DNA of 42,182 bases, taken from contig JASIAN010000178.1 in assembly GCA_030042035.1 (NCBI GenBank), positions 1 to 42,182 of the forward strand. The letters are read 5' to 3'. Shown piece by piece: positions 32,255 to 40,056 of this stretch. The notes beneath the pieces were generated by a model. The model saw only the letters and a program-made list of their open reading frames with translations, searched no databases and was not told where the DNA came from. The DNA is from Alphaproteobacteria bacterium (lineage in GTDB: Bacteria > Pseudomonadota > Alphaproteobacteria > ATCC43930 > CGMCC-115725). Each line of letters starts with the position of its first letter. The first letter of the stretch is position 1. Position numbers and translations under genes: made by a program.

Positions 32255-33265
32255 TCAGACAGTGCGGGTGCGAGCGCGGCGGCGCCACAGCAGCAGCGAG
32301 GCGATCCAGGCCATCGCGAACAGCGCGATGACGGCGGCGCCGATCTCTCCGAAATGGGCGTTGAGCGCTGCAATGCCGGCACTGAACCCGCCGGCTGGGC
32401 CGGCGCCGCCGGCGGCAAGGCCGATCACTTCGATGCCGCCGATGACGACCGCCACGACGACCGACAACGATGTCACCGCAAGGTTGTAATAAAGCTTGCG
32501 GAGCGGTTCCGCGGCGGCCCAGCGATACGCGCCGGCCATCATCACGCCGTCGAGCGAGTCGATGAGCGTCATGCCGGCCGTAAACAGCGCCGGCAACACC
32601 ATGATCGACGGCAATGGCAGGCCGTTCGCCGCCTGCGCCGCGGATACCGCGAGCAAACCGATTTCGGTCGCGGTGTCGAACCCGATCCCGAACAGAACGC
32701 CCAGCGGGAACATGTGCCAGCTCTTGGCGATCAGCCGGAACAGGCCGCGCAGCAGCCGCCCGAGGAGGCCGCGCTGTGACAGCAGCCGCGTCAATTCCGC
32801 TTCGGCCGGCTGCTCGCCGCGCTTTGCCGCCTGGTACAGGCGGCACACGGCGACAAGGATGACGGTGTTCGCGACGGCCAGCGCGAGCAGCGAGGCTGCC
32901 GAGATAACAGTACCGATCGCGTCGGCGAAGGGTCCGAAGGCCGCCAAACCGGCCGGCAGCCGACCCGCGGTCAACGCGATCGCGAGCACCGCGAGGATGA
33001 CGACCGTCGCATGGCCGAGCGAAAAGAAAAACCCGGTTGCAACGCCGGAGCGCCCGGCCTCGGTCAGCTTGCGGGTCGCGTTGTCGATCGCCGCGATGTG
33101 ATCGGCATCGAGCGCGTGCCGCAGGCCGAAGACATAGGCGAGAACGGCGGTGCCGAGCAGCACCGGGTGCCGGCCGAAGGCGATCCACGCCCACGCCCAC
33201 GCGGCAATATTGCCCAGAACCAGGCCGCCGCAGATCGCCGACACGCCCATCGTGTCGCGCGTCAC
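32255..33265 (-). CDS. Nickel/cobalt permease, NiCoT family
   Basis: Predicted 336-residue inner-membrane permease taking up Ni2+ (or Co2+) with high affinity. The NiCoT signature RHALDADHIAAIDN is in TM2, with the second conserved block GIGFDTATEIGLL and a third, LFTAGMTLIDSLDGVMM. About eight TM helices are predicted. The GTG at 33265 overlaps the hypB TGA (GTGA), and an ATG five codons later is possible. Placement as the last gene of a complete hyp operon points to nickel for hydrogenase maturation. This matches HupN/HoxN roles, but the metal is inferred. Confidence 0.92.
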   Translation of the reverse strand: MTRDTMGVSAICGGLVLGNIAAWAWAWIAFGRHPVLLGTAVLAYVFGLRHALDADHIAAIDNATRKLTEAGRSGVATGFFFSLGHATVVILAVLAIALTAGRLPAGLAAFGPFADAIGTVISAASLLALAVANTVILVAVCRLYQAAKRGEQPAEAELTRLLSQRGLLGRLLRGLFRLIAKSWHMFPLGVLFGIGFDTATEIGLLAVSAAQAANGLPLPSIMVLPALFTAGMTLIDSLDGVMMAGAYRWAAAEPLRKLYYNLAVTSLSVVVAVVIGGIEVIGLAAGGAGPAGGFSAGIAALNAHFGEIGAAVIALFAMAWIASLLLWRRRARTRTV

Positions 33266-34023
33266 GCGGAGGCCGCCTGGCGCGCTGCCGCCCGCTCGTG
33301 CCGCAGCCACTCGTACCACGCGGCCATGCCGGCGCCGGTGCGCGCCGACACCTCGATCGTATCCGCCGTGCGATTGACCGAACGCAGATTGGCAAGGGCG
33401 CGCGCCACATCAAAATCGACATGCGGCAACAGGTCGATCTTGTTCAGCAGCACGATTCCGGCGGCGCGGAACATGTGCGGGTATTTGATCGGCTTGTCCT
33501 CGCCTTCGGTTACCGAGAACACGACGATTTTGGCCTGCTCGCCGAGGTCGAACAGCGCCGGGCAGACGAGGTTGCCGACATTCTCGATCAACACCGCGGC
33601 GCCGGTCGGCGGCCGCAGTCGTTGCATGCCGCGCGCCACCATCGCAGCGTCGAGGTGGCAGCCGGTCCCGGTGTTGACCTGCACGACCGGCGCGCCGGCC
33701 CGCTCGATGCGCGCCGCATCAACGGCGCTCGCCTGATCGCCCTCGATAACGTAGAGCGGCATTTCGGCGCCAAGATCGGCGATCGTGCGTTCGAGGAGCG
33801 TGGTCTTGCCGGCGCCCGGCGCACTGACGAGGTTCACCGCCAGAATATCGCGGCCGCGGAACCAGGCGCGGTTATGCTCCGCGGCAGCATCGTTCTTGGC
33901 GAGAATGCGGGCTTCGATCTCGACCAGCGCGCCGGGTCCGTGGCCGTGCGGGTGCGGGTGATTGTGTTCGTGCCGGTGGTGGCCCGTCGCGGCGTCGCCG
34001 CTGCAGCCGCAGGTCGCGCACAT
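33262..34023 (-). CDS. hypB: Hydrogenase nickel incorporation GTPase HypB
   Basis: GTPase that delivers nickel with HypA to the large subunit of [NiFe] hydrogenase. The 253-residue product has an N-terminal CATCGC metal motif, then a His-rich stretch HHRHEHNHPHPHGHG (about 15-29) that can store nickel. Walker A is SAPGAGKTTLLE. The G-domain metal site is the Cys-His pair in GTGCHLDA. Switch and base motifs ENVGNLVCP and NKIDLLP are present. The ATG at 34023 shares one base with the hypA TGA. The downstream permease gene overlaps by GTGA. Confidence 0.96.
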   Translation of the reverse strand: MCATCGCSGDAATGHHRHEHNHPHPHGHGPGALVEIEARILAKNDAAAEHNRAWFRGRDILAVNLVSAPGAGKTTLLERTIADLGAEMPLYVIEGDQASAVDAARIERAGAPVVQVNTGTGCHLDAAMVARGMQRLRPPTGAAVLIENVGNLVCPALFDLGEQAKIVVFSVTEGEDKPIKYPHMFRAAGIVLLNKIDLLPHVDFDVARALANLRSVNRTADTIEVSARTGAGMAAWYEWLRHERAAARQAASA

Positions 34024-34361
34024 CACGCTGCCTCCGTGAGTTCGATGCTGCGGATCAGGAGTTCCTCGCCCCGGAGCCGCGTCACGTCATAGGAGCCGCA
34101 GCGGCACGCGGTCAACCAGTCGGGCGTCGCAAACTCGACGCCGCAGAGATTGCAGCGGGCCCAGCCGTCAGGTTCCTCGATGTCGAGCACGGCGCCGTCG
34201 AGCAGCGTCTTGCGCGCGACCTCGGGAAAGCAGAAGCGGATCGCTTCGGCCATGACCCCGGAGAGGCGGCCGATCACGAGCGTAACGCGCGCCACCGGGC
34301 GGCCGGCGGCCGCTTGTGCGGCCGTCTCGACGATCTGGCAGGTCAGCGCCAGTTCGTGCAT
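34023..34361 (-). CDS. hypA: Hydrogenase maturation factor HypA
   Basis: Small nickel chaperone (112 residues) partnering HypB. The Ni-binding N-terminus is MHELALTCQIVE, and the zinc domain is RCNLCG followed by CRCGS. The second zinc pair is spaced C-x-C rather than the usual C-x-x-C, one residue short. Other blocks are VTLVIGRLSGVMAEAIRFCF and LDIEEPDGWARC. It begins 9 bp after the hypE stop and overlaps hypB by one base, so it is part of the coupled hyp operon. Confidence 0.95.
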   Translation of the reverse strand: MHELALTCQIVETAAQAAAGRPVARVTLVIGRLSGVMAEAIRFCFPEVARKTLLDGAVLDIEEPDGWARCNLCGVEFATPDWLTACRCGSYDVTRLRGEELLIRSIELTEAA

Positions 34362-34370
34362 TGCCGCCCC

Positions 34371-35414
34371 TCAGCAGATGCGCGGTAATTGCTCGCCGAC
34401 CAGCATATCGACAATGCGTCGGCCGCCAAAGCCGGTGCGCAGCGTCACGCGACCGGGCTGGCCGGCGACGACCTCGCCGATTATCGCAGCATCGCGGCCT
34501 AGGGGATCGCGGCGCAGCGCGGCGAGCGCGGCCGCGCATTCGTCCGCCGGAACGACAGCGACGAATTTGCCTTCATTTGCGATATAGAGCGGGTCGAGAC
34601 CGAGGATTTCGCAAAAGCCGCGAACGGCCTCCGAGAGCGGCACCGCCGCTTCGTCGAGCTCGATCGCGACGCCGGAAGCGAGGGCGATCTCGTTCAGCAC
34701 CGTCGCCGCGCCGCCGCGCGTCGCGTCGCGCAAAGAGCGCGTGCCGGGCGCGGCTTCGAGCAGCGCCGCGACGAGGCGATGGAGCGGCGCACAGTCGCTC
34801 GCGATCGGCGCCCGCAGGGCGAGGTCGCCGCGCGCCGCCAGGATCGCCGCGCCGTGGTCGCCGAGCCGGCCGTTGACCAGCACCGCATCGCCCGGCTGCG
34901 CCCGATCGGCGCCGAGATCGATGCCGGCGCGAATGACGCCGATCCCGGCGGTCGTGACAAAGAGTTTGTCGCAGGCGCCTTTCGGCACGACCTTTGTGTC
35001 GCCGGTCGCGATGACGACGCCCGCCGCGCGTGCCGTCTCTGCCATCGAGGCCGCGACGCGCCGCAAGATATCGACCAGCAGACCCTCTTCGATCGTGACG
35101 GCGCACGAGAGATAAAGCGGCAGCGCACCGCCGACGGCGAGGTCGTTGATCGTGCCGTTGACGGCGAGGGTGCCGATGTCGCCACCGGGAAAGAACAGCG
35201 GATCGACGACGCAGGCGTCGGTCGTGAAGGCAAGCCGGTCGCCTTGGGCCGCCAGCGCCGCCAGGTCGAAGCGCGCCTGGTCTTCGAGCGGAGCCAGCAC
35301 TGGATTGTCAAAGGCGCCGACGAACACGTCGTCGATCAAGTCCCTCATCGCCTTGCCGCCGGCGCCATGCGCCAACGTGACGGTCGCGGCATTGAGCCGG
35401 CCGCGCGTCCTCAC
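34371..35414 (-). CDS. hypE: Hydrogenase maturation protein HypE
   Basis: Makes the cyanide ligand for the Fe of [NiFe] hydrogenase by dehydrating its carbamoylated C-terminal cysteine. The 347-residue PurM-like protein has LAHGAGGKAMRDLI near the start, TTDACVVDPLFFPGGDIG, GDTKVVPKGACDKL and DATRGGAATVLNEIA. It ends in PRIC, the essential terminal Cys. The start is GTG at 35414, overlapping the hypD TGA (GTGA), and the resulting N-terminus VRTRGRLNAATVTLAHG fits the family. Confidence 0.96.
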   Translation of the reverse strand: MRTRGRLNAATVTLAHGAGGKAMRDLIDDVFVGAFDNPVLAPLEDQARFDLAALAAQGDRLAFTTDACVVDPLFFPGGDIGTLAVNGTINDLAVGGALPLYLSCAVTIEEGLLVDILRRVAASMAETARAAGVVIATGDTKVVPKGACDKLFVTTAGIGVIRAGIDLGADRAQPGDAVLVNGRLGDHGAAILAARGDLALRAPIASDCAPLHRLVAALLEAAPGTRSLRDATRGGAATVLNEIALASGVAIELDEAAVPLSEAVRGFCEILGLDPLYIANEGKFVAVVPADECAAALAALRRDPLGRDAAIIGEVVAGQPGRVTLRTGFGGRRIVDMLVGEQLPRIC

Positions 35415-36544
35415 GCGGCACCCGCCTGTGATCGGCGCAGGCCGGCATATTGGTAGTAGGCGGCGCAGGCGCCTTCCGACGACACCATCAGCGCGCCCTG
35501 CGGGTGATCGGGCGTGCAGGCGCTGCCAAACACCTTGCATTGCCACGGCTTGATGACGCCCTTCAGCACTTCGCCACATTGGCAGGATCGCGGGTCGGCG
35601 ATCCTCGCGTGCGGCAGCGCGAATTTGCGGGCCGCGTCGAACGCGGCATAGCGCTCGCGGATGCGCACGCCGGAATGATCGATCGAGCCGAGGCCGCGCC
35701 ACTCGAAGAACTCGCGCAATTCGTAGACGTCGGTGACCGCGCGCAGCGCCGCGGCGTTGCCGCGTTCCGGCACGGTGCGGGCATACTGGTTTTCGACCTG
35801 GCAGCGGCCTTCGGCGATCTGCTTCACGACCATCCAGATCGACTGCAGGATGTCGAGCGGCTCAAAACCGGCGATAACCAGAGGCCGGCGGTAGTATTCG
35901 GCGACGAAATGGAATGGCGCCGCGCCCACCACCATCGCGACATGCCCCGGCCCCAAGAACCCGTCGAGCCGCATATCCGGGCTGTCAAGCACCGCCTTGA
36001 TCGCCGGCACGATCGTGATGTGGTTGCAGAAGACGCTAAAATTCCCGATGCGTTCGGCGGCGGCGCGGCGGATCGTCAGCGCCGTCGCCGGCATCGTCGT
36101 CTCGAACCCGATCGCGAAGAACACGATTTCACGCTCAGGGTTGCGGTGCGCCAGCGCCAGCGCGTCGAGCGGCGAATAGACCATGCGCACATCGGCGCCG
36201 TCGGCCTTCGCCTGCAACAGGCTTTTCGCCGAGCCAGGCACGCGCATTGCGTCGCCGAACGTCGCGAGGATGACTCCTGGCCGCTCGGCCAGCGCAACAC
36301 AATCATCAACAATCCCGATCGGCAAGACGCAGACCGGGCAGCCGGGGCCGTGGATCAGTTCGAGCGCATCGGGCAGCATCCCCTCGATGCCGTAGCGGAA
36401 GATCGCATGCGTGTGGCCGCCGCACACTTCCATGATGCGAACGGGCCGCCGGCGGGCAGCAGCGCCCTGCGCGAGAAGGCGCCCGATCTCGGCAATCAGC
36501 GCCGCGGCTCGGCCGCCATCGCGGAATTCGTCGGCGTATTTCAA
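35411..36544 (-). CDS. hypD: Hydrogenase maturation protein HypD
   Basis: Iron-sulfur scaffold on which Fe(CN)2CO is assembled with HypC. The 377-residue product has the conserved VCGGHTHAIFRYG, HGPGCPVCVLP and VIAGFEPLDIL blocks. The C-terminal Fe-S cysteines lie in SCQCGEVLKG, WQCKVFG and SACTPDHPQGAL, with EGACAAYYQYA at the end. The start is TTG at 36544, overlapping the SIS TGA in a TTGA junction. It gives LKYADEFRDGG, the normal HypD N-terminus, and no in-frame ATG matches the family as well. Confidence 0.95.
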   Translation of the reverse strand: MKYADEFRDGGRAAALIAEIGRLLAQGAAARRRPVRIMEVCGGHTHAIFRYGIEGMLPDALELIHGPGCPVCVLPIGIVDDCVALAERPGVILATFGDAMRVPGSAKSLLQAKADGADVRMVYSPLDALALAHRNPEREIVFFAIGFETTMPATALTIRRAAAERIGNFSVFCNHITIVPAIKAVLDSPDMRLDGFLGPGHVAMVVGAAPFHFVAEYYRRPLVIAGFEPLDILQSIWMVVKQIAEGRCQVENQYARTVPERGNAAALRAVTDVYELREFFEWRGLGSIDHSGVRIRERYAAFDAARKFALPHARIADPRSCQCGEVLKGVIKPWQCKVFGSACTPDHPQGALMVSSEGACAAYYQYAGLRRSQAGAA

Positions 36545-37230
36545 CGCGCTCCTCCGCTGTCGGCGCTGCCGCGGTCGTCGGCCAGCAGGGTGTGCACGAG
36601 GTCCCACAGGATATGGTAGGCGGCGACGTGGCACTCCTGGATGCGGTGGATCGAATGGGACGGCACGACGAGGCAGTGATCGAGAAAGCCGCAGGCGCGC
36701 ATCCGGCCGCCGTCGCCGCCCGAAAGGCCGATCGTCACCAACCCTAGCTCTTTCGCTTTCGCAAAGGCGGCGACAAGGTTTGCCGAATTGCCGCTGGTCG
36801 AGACGCCGATGAGCCCGTCGCCGGCGCCCGCGTGCGCGGCGAGCTGGCGGACGAACACATGTTCGAAGCCGATATCGTTGCTGACAGCGCTCAGCATCGC
36901 GACATCAGCGACCAGGTTGATTGCCGCCAGCGCCGGCCGGCCGGTCGTCACCGGATGGGTGAATTCGACCGCGATATGCGCCGCGTCGCACGCCGAGCCG
37001 CCGTTCCCCATCGCGAAAAGGCGCCCGCCGCCGCGATACACATCCGCCACGGCGCGGGCGGCGGCAATCAGCGCCGCGCCCTCTTCAGCAAAGAAGCGGG
37101 CATTCACCTCGCGCGACGAGGCGGCCTTCTCGGCGACCGAATGCAGCAGCGCGGCGTCCAGCCGGCCTGCCTCCTGCCCCTTGCCGCCAAGAAACGGGTA
37201 GAGGGTTTCGAGCGCCCGATCATCCGACAT
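36541..37230 (-). CDS. SIS-domain protein, GmhA (phosphoheptose isomerase)-like
   Basis: Predicted 229-residue sugar isomerase-fold protein. The GmhA-type block MGNGGSACDAAHIAVEF is at about 74-90. A second phosphate-binding block is GVSTSGNSANLVAAF. Zinc-site-like residues lie in IQECHVAAYHILW. GmhA makes D-glycero-D-manno-heptose 7-phosphate for LPS, but here the gene is embedded between hypC and hypD with overlaps on both sides (11 bp with hypC, TTGA with hypD). No other heptose genes are near. A role linked to hydrogenase maturation or its expression is inferred from context only. The ATG at 37230 is used. Confidence 0.88.
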   Translation of the reverse strand: MSDDRALETLYPFLGGKGQEAGRLDAALLHSVAEKAASSREVNARFFAEEGAALIAAARAVADVYRGGGRLFAMGNGGSACDAAHIAVEFTHPVTTGRPALAAINLVADVAMLSAVSNDIGFEHVFVRQLAAHAGAGDGLIGVSTSGNSANLVAAFAKAKELGLVTIGLSGGDGGRMRACGFLDHCLVVPSHSIHRIQECHVAAYHILWDLVHTLLADDRGSADSGGAR

Positions 37231-37471
37231 CGCTGTCACCCAGCTCCGCGAGGAGCGCCAGCGTTCGCTGCGCCTCAGCATCATCGATGCGGCTCATCGC
37301 GAAGCCGACATGCACGAGCACCCAATCGCCGAGGCAGGCGTCGAACGGATGCTCGTCATCGATGACGCACAGCAAATTGACCTGCCGCTGGACGCCGCAG
37401 ACATCGACCGTCGCGAGCGCCGCCTCCGCATCGTCGAGCGCGACGATGCGGCCCGGAATGCCGAGGCACAT
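37220..37471 (-). CDS. hypC: Hydrogenase maturation chaperone HypC
   Basis: Small chaperone (83 residues) that binds HypD and the hydrogenase large subunit through its N-terminal cysteine. It starts MCLGIPGRIVAL, with the essential Cys2. The OB-fold core continues VDVCGVQRQVNLLCV and the strand GDWVLVHVGFAMSRID. The length is typical. It starts 4 bp after the hypF stop and overlaps the SIS gene by 11 bp. Confidence 0.96.
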   Translation of the reverse strand: MCLGIPGRIVALDDAEAALATVDVCGVQRQVNLLCVIDDEHPFDACLGDWVLVHVGFAMSRIDDAEAQRTLALLAELGDSDVG

Positions 37472-37475
37472 GCGC

Positions 37476-39926
37476 CTACCCTCCGATCAGCTGCGCCGCC
37501 GCGACCGCCGCCTGACCGAGCGCCAGCCCGCCGTCATTGGCGGGCAGGCGGGCATGGCTCAGTACGGTCAAACCGGCGGCTTCGAGGCGATCGGCAAGGG
37601 CGGCAAAGAGCAGCGCATTTTGCAGGCAGCCGCCCGACAGCGCGATGGTATCGACGCCGCAGCGGCGCGCGAGCCGCTCGGCCGTCGTCGCGACCGCGGC
37701 CGCCAGGCCCTCGTGGAAACCCGCCGCGATCGCGGCCGGCGGCACCGCGCGCGCAAGATCGCGCAGCAGCGCCTCCCACATCGGAGCAGGGTCGATCACG
37801 TGCAACCCTAATGCGTCATGGCCGGGCCCGTCCCGCCCATCCGCGGGAATGCCCGGCGCAAGGCCGGGCATGATGCTATTTTGCGGTGCAGCCGACGGGT
37901 ACACCGCAAACGTGTAGGGATCCGCCGATTGCGCGCCAGGGGAGGCGGCCAGCGCTTCGAGCCGCATCGCGGCGTCGCCCTCATTGGCCTGGCGGTCAAA
38001 GCAGATCTCGAGGGCCGCCGCCACCGCGTCGAACAGCCGCCCGGTTGAAGAGGCGGGCGGTACGTTGATGCCGCGGGCCAGCATGCGATCGATCGTCGCC
38101 AATGGTTTGGCCGCGAGCCGCTTGATGATCGGCAGCACGGCGAAACGCTGCTCCAGCTCCGGCCAGTCCGTGGCGCGCGTCAGATGGGCGTAGAGATTGC
38201 GCCACGGCTCGCGCGCCGCCGCCGCGCCGCCTGGCATCGCGACCGGCATGAGACAAGCCAACCGCGTGTAGCCGCGATAATCGGCAAGCAGAACTTCGCC
38301 GCCCCACAGCGTGCCATCGTCGCCCCAGCCGAGGCCGTCGAGCGCGATGCCGATGACGGGCGCGGCGGCGAGCGGCCGGCCGTTCTCGGCGAGGCAGGCG
38401 GCGATGTGGGCGTGATGATGCTGGACCTCGACGAGCCGCAGACCCTCCGCCGCCGCCCGGTCGCGCGCCAGCTTGGCCGACAGGTATTCGGGATGACGGT
38501 CGGCCGCCAGCGCCGTTGGCCGATGCACGAACAGATCGCGATAGAGCGCCAGGTTTGTCTTGTAGTCGTCGAACGCGGCCGGGTGTTCGAGATCGCCTAG
38601 ATGCTGCGACAGTATTGCCCGGCCGTCTTTGAGGAGACAGAAGGTCGCTTTCAATTCGCCGCCCAGCGCCAGAATCTCGGGCGGGTTGTCAAAGCCCGGG
38701 GGCAACATGATCGGCGCCGGCGCATAGCCGCGCGCCCGCCGCACGAGACGCGCTTGGCCGCGCACGACCCGCACGACCGAGTCATCGACGCGGTTTGCGA
38801 TATCGCGGTCGTGGGTCAGCGCATAATCGGCAATGCCCGCCAATCGCTGCGCCATGTCGGCGTCGTCGGTCGCCTGCGGCTCGTCGGACAGGTTGCCGCT
38901 GGTCATGACGAGGGGTCGGTCGAGGTCGCGCAGCAGCAACAGATGCAACGGCGTCGTCGGCAGCATAAAACCGAGCCTGTCGAGGCCGGGTGCAATGCTT
39001 GCCGGCAGCGTCTCCCGGCCGTCGGCCCGCAGCAATACGATCGGCGCCGCCGGGCTCCGCAGGACTGCTTCTTCTGCGCCGTCCACCGTGCAATAGCGCC
39101 GGATCATCGCGATGTCGCGCGCCATCAGCGCAAACGGCTTCCCGTCGCGCCGCTTGCGCCGGCGCAATTTGGCGACGGCGCCGGCATTTGTGGCATCGCA
39201 GGCGAGCTGATAGCCGCCGATCCCTTTCACCGCGACGATCGCGCCATCGTTGATGAGCCGCGCCGCTTCGACGATCGGATCACCGGCGCACGGCGTCAAT
39301 TCCGGCAGACGTGCGAGCGCCAATCGCGGGCCGCATGCCGGGCAGGCGATCGCTTCCGCGTGGAAGCGGCGGTCGGCCGGGTTTTCGTATTCCGCGGCGC
39401 AGGCCGGGCACAGGCGGAAGGCCGCCATCGTCGTGCGGCTGCGGTCGTAGGGAATGCCGCGCACGATCGCGAGGCGCGGACCGCACTGCGTGCAGTTGGT
39501 AAAGGCGTAGCGAGAGCGACGCGCGGCGGGCGTCAAGAGTTCGGCCGCGCAGGCCGGGCACAGCGCTGCATCCGGCGCGATCTCGGTAGCGGGCGCGCCC
39601 GCCTCGCTCGCGGCGATACGAAAGCCCGGCGGCAGCCGGCCGGTGAAGGGGCGCCGCTCGATGCAATCGATCCGCGCCAGGGGCGGCGGCTCGCGTTCGA
39701 GCCGGGCGACGAGCGCCGCGATCGCCGCGGCGCTGCCCGAGACGCGAATGAGGACGCCGCCGCCATCGTTCAAAACCTCGCCGTCGAGCCGCAAGTCGCG
39801 CGCGATGCGCCATACCGTCGGCCGGAAGCCGACCCCTTGCACGCGGCCGCGCACACGGATTTCGCTCGCGCCACGGCGCGTATCGGCGGGAGCTTCAGAA
39901 ATAATCGTCAACGCGCTGGCTCGCAT
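37476..39926 (-). CDS. hypF: Carbamoyltransferase HypF
   Basis: Makes and transfers the carbamoyl group from carbamoyl phosphate to HypE. The 816-residue protein has four parts: acylphosphatase (VRGRVQGVGFRPTVWRIA, about 24-41), zinc fingers (CPACAAEL, CTQCGPR, CPACAAEY, CPACGPR, about 120-205), YrdC-like (AIVAVKGIGGYQLACDATNA), and Kae1-like with HHHAHIAACLAENG and SGGCLQNALLF. Near residue 690 a stretch SIMPGLAPGIPADGRDGPG is not part of the family and is encoded by a palindromic repeat. The frame stays open through it. The gene leads the hyp operon, with hypC 4 bp downstream. Confidence 0.95.
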   Translation of the reverse strand: MRASALTIISEAPADTRRGASEIRVRGRVQGVGFRPTVWRIARDLRLDGEVLNDGGGVLIRVSGSAAAIAALVARLEREPPPLARIDCIERRPFTGRLPPGFRIAASEAGAPATEIAPDAALCPACAAELLTPAARRSRYAFTNCTQCGPRLAIVRGIPYDRSRTTMAAFRLCPACAAEYENPADRRFHAEAIACPACGPRLALARLPELTPCAGDPIVEAARLINDGAIVAVKGIGGYQLACDATNAGAVAKLRRRKRRDGKPFALMARDIAMIRRYCTVDGAEEAVLRSPAAPIVLLRADGRETLPASIAPGLDRLGFMLPTTPLHLLLLRDLDRPLVMTSGNLSDEPQATDDADMAQRLAGIADYALTHDRDIANRVDDSVVRVVRGQARLVRRARGYAPAPIMLPPGFDNPPEILALGGELKATFCLLKDGRAILSQHLGDLEHPAAFDDYKTNLALYRDLFVHRPTALAADRHPEYLSAKLARDRAAAEGLRLVEVQHHHAHIAACLAENGRPLAAAPVIGIALDGLGWGDDGTLWGGEVLLADYRGYTRLACLMPVAMPGGAAAAREPWRNLYAHLTRATDWPELEQRFAVLPIIKRLAAKPLATIDRMLARGINVPPASSTGRLFDAVAAALEICFDRQANEGDAAMRLEALAASPGAQSADPYTFAVYPSAAPQNSIMPGLAPGIPADGRDGPGHDALGLHVIDPAPMWEALLRDLARAVPPAAIAAGFHEGLAAAVATTAERLARRCGVDTIALSGGCLQNALLFAALADRLEAAGLTVLSHARLPANDGGLALGQAAVAAAQLIGG
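37815..37875. repeat. Palindromic element inside hypF, in frame
   Basis: The ends GTCATGGCCGGGC (37815-37827) and GCCGGGCATGAT (37863-37874) are inverted. The right part alone forms a perfect hairpin: ATGCCCGGC (37849-37857), a 5-base loop, then GCCGGGCAT (37863-37871). The core matches the repeat after ihfB near 606-628. It adds about 20 codons to hypF without a stop or frameshift, at a position between two conserved HypF blocks. Confidence 0.8.
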
Positions 39927-40056
39927 GCTGCCGCGCCGGTATAGCCGATCTAGTCGCGCCTTTGCGAGAGGGCAGTGCCCGGGAGGGCGACGAAGCCATT
40001 AACTTCGCATTGCCGCGGCGCTAGCATGCCCGCCGGAGGGCGTTCAGGAGGGCGAC

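Noticed and set aside
33950-34000. Simple-sequence repeat of GTG/CAC triplets
   Set aside because: It encodes the nickel-binding His-rich stretch of HypB, so it is a coding feature and not an independent repeat.
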